DNA of 13,980 nucleotides. Source: Candidatus Heimdallarchaeota archaeon (lineage in GTDB: Archaea > Asgardarchaeota > Heimdallarchaeia > Heimdallarchaeales > Kariarchaeaceae). This document shows positions 6,774-12,990 of this stretch, one piece after another. Every line of letters begins with the position of its first letter. Positions within the stretch are counted from its first letter, which is position 1. Where the stretch lies: positions 1 through 13,980 of the forward strand of contig JALUTL010000153.1 in the NCBI GenBank assembly GCA_027016475.1, read 5' to 3'. The notes beneath the pieces are model-generated. The model had not been told where the DNA came from. It did not search any database and saw only the letters and a list, made by a program, of their open reading frames with translations. Made by a program: the position numbers and the translations under genes.

Positions 6774-8336
6774 ATGGATGATGAAAAATATACGATATCA
6801 GGAATCCCAGTTCCTCCATTTTTGGAATCATATAATGCGGATTTGCCCAAACCTGGAGAATATCCTTTTACACGGGGTGTCTATCCAACAATGTATCGGG
6901 GCCGTCTATGGACAATGCGTCAATATTCTGGTTATTCAACGGCTAAAGAAACAAACAAGCGTTTTCATCTATTGTTGGAAAGGGGACAGACTGGCCTTTC
7001 TGTTGCATTTGACTTGCCTACCCAAATGGGATTGGATTCATCAGACCCTATGGCTGAAGGAGAAGTGGGAAAGGTTGGTGTTGCAATTGACACGGTTGAG
7101 GACATGAAAATACTTTTTGATGGTATTGACCTTTCCAAAATCTCCACGTCTATGACAATCAATGCACCTGCAATTGTTCTCTTGGCCATGTACATTGTGG
7201 TTGCTGAAGAAACTGGGGTTGACCCATCACAAATATCAGGAACCATTCAGAACGACATATTGAAGGAATATATTGCCCGAGGGACTTACATCTACCCTCC
7301 TGAACCGTCGATGAGGCTTATTACCAACATCTTTGAATATTGTTCAAAGCAACATCCCAAATTCAACACAATCAGTATAAGTGGATATCATATTCGTGAA
7401 GCAGGATCAACTGCTGTTCAAGAACTTGCATTCACTTTGGCCAATGCAAAGACGTATGTTAGAGCAGCAATAGATGCCGGTCTGGATGTGGACAGCTTTG
7501 CACCGCGCATCAGCTTCTTTTTCAATGCCCACAACGATTTCGTGGAAGAGATTGCCAAATTCAGGGCGGCACGACGAATGTGGGCAAAAATCATGAAAGA
7601 AGAATTCAAGGCAAAAGACAAAAAATCAATGATGCTACGCTTCCATACACAGACCGCTGGGAGCACACTGACAGCCCAACAACCAGAAAACAACATTATT
7701 CGGGTTACATTGCAGGCCTTAGCTGCTGTACTTGGTGGTACGCAATCACTGCATACGAACAGTATGGATGAGGCCTTGGCTCTTCCTTCAGATAAATCTG
7801 CAACAATTGCACTCAGAACTCAGCAAATCATTGCTGAAGAAAGTGGAGTTCCCAACGCTATTGACCCATTGGGTGGCTCATACTATATAGAATGGCTGAC
7901 TGACCGATTGGAGGAAGAGGCAACCCGACTGATTGAAGAAGTAGAAAAAATTGGTGTGCTGGAAGCAATCAATTCTGGTTTTATACAACGGCAAATACAA
8001 GAATCAGCCTATCAATATCAATTGGAAATAGATTCTGGCAAGAGAAAAATAGTTGGGGTCAATTCCTATCTTCAGGACGAGAATTTGGACTTTGATATTC
8101 TTCAGGTGGATGAAACTATAAGGGATGACCAAATTAAACGAATTGAAGAGGTGAAAGCAAACAGGGACGACAGGAAGGTCGAGATTGCCTTACAAAAATT
8201 GGAAGAGGCAGCCAAAGGATCAGATAATTTGTTTCCATTTATCCTTGAGGCAGTCAGGGCCCGCTGTACCATTGGTGAAATTTGTGGAACAATGAAGAAG
8301 GTTTTTGGTGCCTACAAGCCAGTTGATACAATCTAG
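6774..8336 (+). CDS. Methylmalonyl-CoA mutase large (catalytic) subunit
   Basis: TIM-barrel catalytic chain that binds the acyl-CoA. The residues that separate methylmalonyl-CoA mutase from its relatives can be aligned with Propionibacterium numbering at a constant offset of 38: Y51 (Y89, in MRQYSGYSTA), R169 (R207, in IARGTYIYPPEPSMR) and H206 (H244, in SISGYH). Isobutyryl-CoA mutase has F and Q at the first two positions, so the substrate call is firm. Other family blocks are GLSVAFDLPTQMGLDSSDP (74-92), GTIQNDILKEY and QSLHTNSMDEALALPSD. With 520 residues it is slightly shorter at the N-terminus than many archaeal homologues as I remember them. GAGGTG at 6760-6765 sets the start. No epimerase, carboxylase or MeaB-like chaperone gene is in the window. 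The stop codon overlaps that of nadM. Confidence 0.95.
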   Translation: MDDEKYTISGIPVPPFLESYNADLPKPGEYPFTRGVYPTMYRGRLWTMRQYSGYSTAKETNKRFHLLLERGQTGLSVAFDLPTQMGLDSSDPMAEGEVGKVGVAIDTVEDMKILFDGIDLSKISTSMTINAPAIVLLAMYIVVAEETGVDPSQISGTIQNDILKEYIARGTYIYPPEPSMRLITNIFEYCSKQHPKFNTISISGYHIREAGSTAVQELAFTLANAKTYVRAAIDAGLDVDSFAPRISFFFNAHNDFVEEIAKFRAARRMWAKIMKEEFKAKDKKSMMLRFHTQTAGSTLTAQQPENNIIRVTLQALAAVLGGTQSLHTNSMDEALALPSDKSATIALRTQQIIAEESGVPNAIDPLGGSYYIEWLTDRLEEEATRLIEEVEKIGVLEAINSGFIQRQIQESAYQYQLEIDSGKRKIVGVNSYLQDENLDFDILQVDETIRDDQIKRIEEVKANRDDRKVEIALQKLEEAAKGSDNLFPFILEAVRARCTIGEICGTMKKVFGAYKPVDTI

Positions 8337-8914
8337 GATCCTTTTGTCAACTCTGTACCTGCACCCTTGCCAGTTGTTTGGTCGTCTGAAATAATAGACA
8401 GCAGCCTCTTTCTTATGTTCCATGTTTCCAGTAGCTTGATGGTTGTTGGCATTGCTGCCTCCTCTATGCTTTCCCCTGATATCAAACGTTCTCGTATTTT
8501 TGTTGCGGAATACCTTTCTCGATCATATATGTCTGTTTGTTGAGTTGGAAATCCTGTCTCCTCGAACAGATTGCGGGTGAACGGGTTATTGCTAAACATG
8601 ATGTCAAATGGCGGTAGAAGACGTTTGAGGTGATATACCCAAAGTGCGTTGTCAAGAATGTCCTGTGCAGGCAACAGCCACACCTTATCCAAAGTGATCC
8701 CGTATTCCTGTAAAGCTTCTCTGACCATCTCCAAACGTTCTCCTGCAGTCAGTGGGTTTTTAAGCGTGTGGCTTATTTGGGCTGCGGCAATAACCACAAG
8801 CAATTCATCAACTTCGTTCAGGATCTCTTCAATGACCTTGATATGCCCCTTGTGTATCGGCTGAAACCGAGCTATAAAAAGACCTCGCACATGATTGTCT
8901 TGGCGTACCTCCAT
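8333..8914 (-). CDS. nadM: Nicotinamide-nucleotide adenylyltransferase, archaeal type
   Basis: Joins NMN and ATP to NAD and pyrophosphate, the last step of NAD synthesis, in the cytoplasm. The nucleotidyltransferase fold opens with RGLFIARFQPIHKGH (10-24), which contains the HxGH active-site motif HKGH (21-24). The AQISHTLKNPLTAGER block (45-60) and the C-terminal YSATKIRERLISG (135-147, the ISxTxxR-type phosphate-binding motif) are typical of archaeal NadM. Length is 193 residues against a usual 170-180. The extra length lies in about nine N-terminal residues and a hydrophilic tail ending in TELTKGS. ATG 8914 is taken as start; a GTG at 8890, just before RGLF, is the alternative, and neither has a clear Shine-Dalgarno. 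The gene diverges from rpl3 and converges on the mutase gene. Confidence 0.93.
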   Translation of the reverse strand: MEVRQDNHVRGLFIARFQPIHKGHIKVIEEILNEVDELLVVIAAAQISHTLKNPLTAGERLEMVREALQEYGITLDKVWLLPAQDILDNALWVYHLKRLLPPFDIMFSNNPFTRNLFEETGFPTQQTDIYDRERYSATKIRERLISGESIEEAAMPTTIKLLETWNIRKRLLSIISDDQTTGKGAGTELTKGS

Positions 8915-8970
8915 TTATTGTTTTCTGAGGTTCGCATTTGCTGTTGACAACTCGCGCTTTCCTTCTAAAG

Positions 8971-8980
8971 TTTTAAAATA
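8971..8980. promoter_or_regulatory. Self-complementary TATA box shared by divergent nadM and rpl3
   Basis: TTTTAAAATA lies in the 132-base gap between nadM and rpl3, and TTTTAAAA (8971-8978) reads the same on both strands. On the plus strand a start 25-30 bases away falls at about 9001-9007, giving a leader of about 40 bases to the ATT at 9047. On the minus strand it falls at about 8944-8949, giving a leader of about 30 bases to the nadM ATG. No other TATA-like stretch stands out in the gap. Confidence 0.5.
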
Positions 8981-9007
8981 ACAAAAATCATGGTAGGATT
9001 GAAGACT

Positions 9008-9022
9008 ATGCCTAGACTTTAG
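9008..9022 (+). other. Four-codon reading frame in the rpl3 leader
   Basis: ATG CCT AGA CTT TAG encodes MPRL and would begin within a few bases of the predicted rpl3 start of transcription, so a ribosome could enter it as a leaderless message. It is too short to recognise by coding properties, and chance is a fair explanation. It is listed because the rpl3 start itself is unusual. Confidence 0.2.
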
Positions 9023-9034
9023 GCCTCTGGCTTC

Positions 9035-9040
9035 AGGTGA
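9035..9040 (+). promoter_or_regulatory. Ribosome binding site that selects an ATT start for rpl3
   Basis: AGGTGA at 9035-9040 is followed by six bases (TGCTTT) and then ATT at 9047, in the rpl3 frame. It resembles the sites before rpl2 and dppC (GAGGTGA, spacing five). The ATG at 9040 overlaps the site, is out of frame and stops at 9082, so it cannot be the start. Confidence 0.6.
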
Positions 9041-9046
9041 TGCTTT

Positions 9047-10048
9047 ATTACTGCACGTACAAAACATGCACCCCGAAGAAGTAGTTTAGGGTATCGAAGA
9101 AAAAGAGCAAGCAGCCATAAACCCCATATCAGAGGTTGGCCAAAATACGAAGGTGATCCGAAAATCTTGGCTTTTCCAGGTTTCAAAGCTGGGATGACAA
9201 GAGTGATATACAAAGAGGATTCACCCAAATCACACATTGCCAACACCGACAGGGTTGCAGCTGTGACCGTTATTGAGACTCCACCTGTCGTTCTTATGGG
9301 TATGAGGACATACCGGCAGACACCGTATGGACTCAAAATCCTTGCAGAAGCGAAGGTTCAAAGCCCTTCCAAATTTTTGAAGAGGGTAAAAGTTCGCTTC
9401 CCTGACGAAGAGAAATACAAGGAACAGCTGGCAAAAGTAGAAGAAACTGCTGATAAGGCCGTGCAACTTAGGGCCATTGTCCATACCCAACCTGACCTGA
9501 CCGGCATTGGAACCAAAACACCTAGCATTTTTGAAATCAGGGTAGGATGCTCTGATGTAAATTCAGGAATCGAATGGCTGAAAGAACGTATGGGTCAGGA
9601 ACTGCAAATTGATGATTTTACAAAGCCCGGCCAATATGTGGATGTCATTGGCATTACAAAAGGAAAGGGCTTCCAAGGACCTGTAAAACGACATGGTGTC
9701 ACATTGTTGCAACACAAGTCGAAACATACCAAAAGAGGTGTTGGATCAATTGCCCCTTGGACCCCTGCAAGGGTACAATGGGTTCTGCCAAGATATGGAC
9801 AGCTTGGATATTTCAGGAGAACTGAATATAACAAGCGGGTTCTCATGATCGGGACAAATCCTGATGACATCAACCCCAAGGGTGATTTCATCAAATACGG
9901 AAAAGTGCGGAACCGATATGTCCTGTTGAAAGGATCCGTTCCAGGGCCAAAGAAACGTATGGTCATGCTTCGTGACGGTATCCGAAGTCAGAACAAGCTC
10001 ATTGTAGAGCCTCGGATCACATATGTGTCCACGGAATCCCATATGTAG
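9047..10048 (+). CDS. rpl3: Large-subunit ribosomal protein uL3 (archaeal type), apparent ATT start
   Basis: Early-assembly protein of the 50S subunit whose extensions reach the peptidyl-transferase region. From ATT the product has 333 residues, normal for archaeal L3. The first part, TARTKHAPRRSSLGYRRKRA (2-21), aligns with the conserved N-terminus (PRxGSLGxxPRKRA), followed by RGWPKYEGDPKILAFPGFKAGMT. Later blocks are VIETPPVVLMGMRTY, GITKGKGFQGPVKRHGV, PWTPARVQ, RRTEYNKRVLMIG, the KGSVPGPKKR element and the YVSTES end. A stop at 9038-9040 closes the frame, and no ATG, GTG or TTG occurs before the TTG at 9167, which would delete 40 conserved residues. A base error turning ATG into ATT is the alternative. 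It heads the operon, 12 bases before rpl4. Confidence 0.93.
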   Translation: MTARTKHAPRRSSLGYRRKRASSHKPHIRGWPKYEGDPKILAFPGFKAGMTRVIYKEDSPKSHIANTDRVAAVTVIETPPVVLMGMRTYRQTPYGLKILAEAKVQSPSKFLKRVKVRFPDEEKYKEQLAKVEETADKAVQLRAIVHTQPDLTGIGTKTPSIFEIRVGCSDVNSGIEWLKERMGQELQIDDFTKPGQYVDVIGITKGKGFQGPVKRHGVTLLQHKSKHTKRGVGSIAPWTPARVQWVLPRYGQLGYFRRTEYNKRVLMIGTNPDDINPKGDFIKYGKVRNRYVLLKGSVPGPKKRMVMLRDGIRSQNKLIVEPRITYVSTESHM

Positions 10049-10060
10049 GAGGAATAAAAC

Positions 10061-10834
10061 ATGGTAAGCGTACTTAACATAAAGGGCAACAAAACCAAAA
10101 GAACAGTAGAGCTTCCCCCTGTGTTTGATACAGAATACAGACCGGATGTGATCCGCAGGGCAGTTCTAAGTGAACAAACGAAACAAAAGCAACCTCAGGG
10201 ACGTTTTCCATTGGCTGGAAGACTAACTACTGCTTCCTCTTTAGGGCCTGGAAGGGGTATCGCAAAGATTCCACGAACACATGGAAGCGGTACACCTTCT
10301 GCAGGAAGAGGTGCATTGGTTCATAGTACTGTTGGCGGACGAATGCTGTTCCCCCCCTCCCCTGACAAAGTGATTGTTGAAAAGATCAACAAGAAGGAAC
10401 ATAAATTGGCGTTGATGTCGGCCATTGCAGCAACAAAGGAAAAAGAGCTTGTCGAAAGAAGAGGACACCGTTTCAGTGAGAAGCTCCAACTGCCTTTAGT
10501 TATTGAAACCAAGTTTACAGAGGTGGAACGAACGGCTGAAGTGAAGTCCATCCTCGAAAGCTTGGGATTGGGCGAAGACCTTGAACGGTGCAACGGTCGT
10601 AAGATAAGAGCAGGAAAGGGCAAACGACGAGGAAGAAAATACAGAAGAAAGACTGGTCCTCTGATAGTTGTCAAAGAATCATGCGCTTTATCCAAAGCAG
10701 CAAGCAATCTCCCGGGCGTGGAAGTCGTGGAACTCAAGCATCTGAGGGTCGAAAAATTGGCTCCAGGTGGTGACGCGGCACGATTGACCGTCTGGACAGA
10801 GGACGTCATTGAAGAGCTCAAGAAAATGGAGTGA
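10061..10834 (+). CDS. rpl4: Large-subunit ribosomal protein uL4 (archaeal type)
   Basis: 50S protein whose loop lines the exit tunnel. The 257 residues match the archaeal form in length. The tunnel loop is visible at about 46-88 (QGRFPLAGRLTTASSLGPGR, then RTHGSGTPSAGRGALVHS), followed by the GGRMLFPPSP block, the KINKKEHKLALMSAIAAT helix and the basic GKGKRRGRKYRRKTGPL region that archaea and eukaryotes share. The C-terminal part (VEVVELKHLRVEKLAPGGDAARLTVWTEDVIEEL) is also typical. AGGAGG at 10047-10052 overlaps the rpl3 stop and stands eight bases before the ATG. The gap to rpl23 is five bases. Confidence 0.97.
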   Translation: MVSVLNIKGNKTKRTVELPPVFDTEYRPDVIRRAVLSEQTKQKQPQGRFPLAGRLTTASSLGPGRGIAKIPRTHGSGTPSAGRGALVHSTVGGRMLFPPSPDKVIVEKINKKEHKLALMSAIAATKEKELVERRGHRFSEKLQLPLVIETKFTEVERTAEVKSILESLGLGEDLERCNGRKIRAGKGKRRGRKYRRKTGPLIVVKESCALSKAASNLPGVEVVELKHLRVEKLAPGGDAARLTVWTEDVIEELKKME

Positions 10835-10839
10835 GAAAA

Positions 10840-11100
10840 ATGGAGAATCACGAAATAATCATCAGGCCTGTCTTCTCAGAAGCTGTCTACGACCAAATTG
10901 TCGAACAGAACAAGATAATCTTCGAGGTGGCAAAAGGTGCAAACAAATTCCAAATCAAAAGAGCTGTCCAAGAGCTCTACAACGTCAAAGTCGAAAAAGT
11001 GAACACTCTCATCACCCCCTATGGGAAGAAGAGAGCCATAGTCAAATTGGCCAAAGAGTATCCTGCTGCTGATTTGGCGGTTGAATTGAACCTATTCTAA
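10840..11100 (+). CDS. rpl23: Large-subunit ribosomal protein uL23 (archaeal type)
   Basis: 50S protein at the tunnel exit, where nascent-chain factors and the signal recognition particle dock. The 86 residues show the archaeal L23 pattern: IIRPVFSEAVYD near the start, KIIFEVAKGANKFQIKRAV in the middle, and VKVEKVNTLITPYGKKRAIVKL with the AVELNLF end. The frame is open to a GTG at 10831 that overlaps the rpl4 stop. ATG 10840 is preferred because GGAGTGA at 10828-10834 stands five bases before it and the length then fits the family. Confidence 0.96.
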   Translation: MENHEIIIRPVFSEAVYDQIVEQNKIIFEVAKGANKFQIKRAVQELYNVKVEKVNTLITPYGKKRAIVKLAKEYPAADLAVELNLF

Positions 11101-11113
11101 TGAGGTGAACTAA

Positions 11114-11857
11114 ATGGGTAAAAGAATATTAGTACAAAGAAGAGGAAGAGGCGGATCAGTATTCCGCGCAGCAGGGCACAAAAGGATCGAACCAATCAAA
11201 TACAGAAAAATTTCTCGTGAAGAATTCAGTTCCTCCTTCTCTGCAAAGATTGTCTCGCTTCACCACGAACCTGGAAGAGGATCACCTCTTGCACAGGTTC
11301 AATTTGAGGATGGACAATACAAATACATCTTGCCCGCTGAAGGACTCGCAGTAGGAGACATCATCTATTATGGTGCAACAGCCGAAATTGCTCCCGGAAA
11401 TGTCCTTCCACTCAAATTTATGCCTGTGAGGACTCCTGTCTTCAACATAGAGCTCCGTGCAGGCGATGGTGGAAAGCTAGTCCGAGCTGCTGGTACAAGT
11501 GCACAGATTGATTCCATCACAGACAAATGGGTCTATGTCAAACTTCCTTCTGGAAGAATCAAAGCATTCCCACCAGAGGCCCGTGCGACTGTCGGTGTTG
11601 TTGCTGGAGGCGGAATTACCAAAAAACCACTGCTGAAGGCTGGTGCGAAATACCACAAGCTCCGAGCAAAGGGTCACAAATATCCAAGGGTTCGTGGTAC
11701 TGCGATGAATCCTGTGAAGCACCCGCACGGTGGTGGTGCACACCAAAGTCCTCCACGATCTACAACTGTATCCAGAAATGCACCTCCTGGTGCTAAAGTT
11801 GGTCTGATTGCAGCTCGACGAACTGGGCGAAAACGTGGTAGACAGGCTAAGCAGTAA
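11114..11857 (+). CDS. rpl2: Large-subunit ribosomal protein uL2 (archaeal type)
   Basis: Core 50S protein needed for subunit joining and the peptidyl-transferase centre. The 247 residues begin with GKRILVQRRGRGGSVFRA and carry the OB-fold (EDGQYKYILPAEGLAVGD), the SH3-like domain, and the C-terminal block AMNPVKHPHGGG. That block includes the HPHGGG histidine that corresponds to the catalytically important residue (H229) of bacterial L2. VSRNAPPGAKVG and the basic tail RRTGRKRGRQAKQ complete it. GAGGTGA at 11102-11108 is five bases before the ATG. It is the last ribosomal gene in the window; the usual next gene, rps19, does not follow. Confidence 0.97.
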   Translation: MGKRILVQRRGRGGSVFRAAGHKRIEPIKYRKISREEFSSSFSAKIVSLHHEPGRGSPLAQVQFEDGQYKYILPAEGLAVGDIIYYGATAEIAPGNVLPLKFMPVRTPVFNIELRAGDGGKLVRAAGTSAQIDSITDKWVYVKLPSGRIKAFPPEARATVGVVAGGGITKKPLLKAGAKYHKLRAKGHKYPRVRGTAMNPVKHPHGGGAHQSPPRSTTVSRNAPPGAKVGLIAARRTGRKRGRQAKQ

Positions 11858-12065
11858 GCAATTTACAACTCAGATAATTATTGTTTAATGGAATAAATTG
11901 ATGCATTTAGTAGCTTATTATTGTTCCTTTGCAAATTTTGACGGGGAGACAAAAATCGATATATTCCATTCAATTCAAAAACACTATCACAAAATTGTTT
12001 GAAAGAATGTGTGTTTCCAATTATCATTGTAGCTGGCTTTAAAATTGCTTGTCTTTTCAACTTTG

Positions 12066-12075
12066 ATATATTATA
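12066..12075 (+). promoter_or_regulatory. TATA-like box before the HG...ACES gene
   Basis: ATATATTATA lies in the gap and predicts a start of transcription near 12095-12103. No ATG follows in the frame of the downstream gene. The first in-frame near-start codon is TTG at 12103, but TAG at 12130 interrupts that frame. Confidence 0.35.
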
Positions 12076-12104
12076 CACTAACGAAATTCTTCGATCGTAC
12101 ATTT

Positions 12105-12119
12105 GAGTAAATATTACTC
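12105..12119. repeat. Short inverted repeat GAGTAA-ATA-TTACTC
   Basis: A perfect six-base inverted repeat around a three-base centre sits just downstream of the predicted start of transcription. This is a place and size typical of an operator. A+T-rich DNA gives such repeats by chance, so this is only a candidate site. Confidence 0.3.
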
Positions 12120-12171
12120 TCTTATCTCATAGTTCAACAGCATTCAGATTGCACTTCAGTCAGAGCTCCCT

Positions 12172-12960
12172 GTGTTCATTTTTGCTCATGGTGATTCAAG
12201 TGGTCTGCTTCTTGATGGCAAGCACATCACATATCCGCAACTTGCAAGCATGGCTAGCATGGAAAGAGCCAACAGCATATACCTAGTTGCATGTGAAAGT
12301 GCTGCAATTGAGATGTATGACAAAACAGACATATTTGAAGGGATTGTCGGCGATGTGGATGCGATTGTTGCTGGTTTGGCAGCTGCATTACTTGTTGCAC
12401 AACTAGGGGGTTGGAGTGATCTAGTTTTTCATATCTTATCTGAACTATGGAACAGAAAAACCGAATTGCATAATGGTGAAAGACCCTATTTGCTCGCAGA
12501 AACTGAATCCAGTTACCAAATTGCTTATAAAAGGGATTATATTACTAAAAAAAATTGGGCTGGAATTCCATATTTTTGGGAAAATATTTTGTGGTTTAAT
12601 TTAGATAAATATTGGTGCAGCTTGTATTTTGATTTATTTGGTACTCTTAGTGGTGTAATTGCTCTTGTAGGTATGATTTCAAAAGCTTCACTCAACCCTG
12701 TTATTGGCATCATAGCTCTTGCTTTGTTTATTCACGCGCGTACTGTCAAAATGACAGGGAATCAGAGAGTACAAGGTGATTGCAAAGCGGGTGTTAGTGG
12801 TGAATTGTATTTGCCATATCGACATTCTTTTTGGTATGATTTTGGAAATGATGATGCGGGTCTTGATGGGCAGTTCAAAATTCCAGTAGGATTTCTTGGT
12901 TATCAGGTGTTCATATCATTAAACTCAATACCCACAACATGGGTGCCGATAAAAGCATAG
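12172..12960 (+). CDS. Membrane protein with a caspase-like HG...ACES signature, start uncertain (possibly 5'-truncated)
   Basis: From the first usual start codon (GTG 12172) the product is 262 residues. The N-terminal part shows the pattern of caspase-like/CHAT-type peptidases: a hydrophobic strand ending in a His-Gly pair (VFIFAHGDSSG, H6), then a second strand ending in Ala-Cys-x-Ser (SIYLVACESA, C41). These are the expected catalytic dyad. Hydrophobic segments follow at about 63-79 and 152-189, and the last 60 residues look like a small beta-rich domain. The frame remains coding-like upstream (helix FNSIQIALQSELP, from 12133), back to TAG at 12130, so GTG 12172 begins inside the first strand and is probably not the native start. 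A degraded N-terminus, a frameshift, or an ATT start (12142 or 12148) are options. Function is not assigned; peptidase is an inference. Confidence 0.55.
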   Translation: MFIFAHGDSSGLLLDGKHITYPQLASMASMERANSIYLVACESAAIEMYDKTDIFEGIVGDVDAIVAGLAAALLVAQLGGWSDLVFHILSELWNRKTELHNGERPYLLAETESSYQIAYKRDYITKKNWAGIPYFWENILWFNLDKYWCSLYFDLFGTLSGVIALVGMISKASLNPVIGIIALALFIHARTVKMTGNQRVQGDCKAGVSGELYLPYRHSFWYDFGNDDAGLDGQFKIPVGFLGYQVFISLNSIPTTWVPIKA

Positions 12961-12968
12961 TTATATTA
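12961..12968 (+). promoter_or_regulatory. TATA-like box before the terminal membrane-protein gene
   Basis: TTATATTA is centred about 26 bases before the ATG at 12991, the distance expected for a leaderless archaeal message. AAGGAG at 12974-12979 offers a Shine-Dalgarno for read-through transcripts, so the gene may be made both with and independently of its neighbour. Confidence 0.35.
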
Positions 12969-12990
12969 AGAAAAAGGAGTATCTCTCACC

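Larger units (their letters stand above)
11858..12171. other. 314-base A+T-rich gap after rpl2 with broken coding-like frames
   Basis: No complete gene can be supported here. A TATA-like ATAATTATT (11873-11881) stands about 24 bases before an ATG at 11901, which opens a 33-codon frame (MHLVAYYCSFANFDGETKID...) to TGA at 12000. A one-base slip at TTT (11998-12000) would extend it with KECVFPIIIVAGFK... to TGA at 12104. This could be a decayed or frameshifted gene, or chance. A 74-codon antisense frame (11878-12102) crosses the same bases. A strong TATA-like box (12066-12075) and an inverted repeat (12105-12119) occupy the rest. Base composition is much lower in G+C than in the ribosomal genes. 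Confidence 0.4.

Noticed and set aside
6774..8336. Isobutyryl-CoA or 2-hydroxyisobutyryl-CoA mutase instead of methylmalonyl-CoA mutase
   Set aside because: The diagnostic positions are Tyr and Arg (Y51, R169), not Phe/Gln or Ile/Gln.
9167..10048. TTG at 9167 as the start of rpl3
   Set aside because: It would remove 40 residues that match the conserved archaeal L3 N-terminus, and it has no ribosome binding site.
10831..10839. GTG 10831 as the start of rpl23
   Set aside because: It overlaps the rpl4 stop and lies inside the Shine-Dalgarno of the better-placed ATG 10840.
10321..10851. Antisense frame of 176 codons across rpl4
   Set aside because: The plus strand there is a certain ribosomal protein gene. 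The antisense product is low-complexity Ser/Thr/Leu, as expected from a shadow frame.
11878..12102. Antisense 74-codon frame in the gap after rpl2
   Set aside because: No ribosome binding site, the only TATA-like stretch is too close to the ATG, and no recognisable motif. A+T-rich sequence of this size can hold such a frame by chance, so it is kept only as a note in the gap entry.
12103..12132. Read-through of TAG 12130 (for example as pyrrolysine) giving a longer HG...ACES protein from TTG 12103
   Set aside because: TAG serves as an ordinary stop for rpl3, nadM and the mutase in this window, only nine codons would be gained, and no pyl genes are visible.
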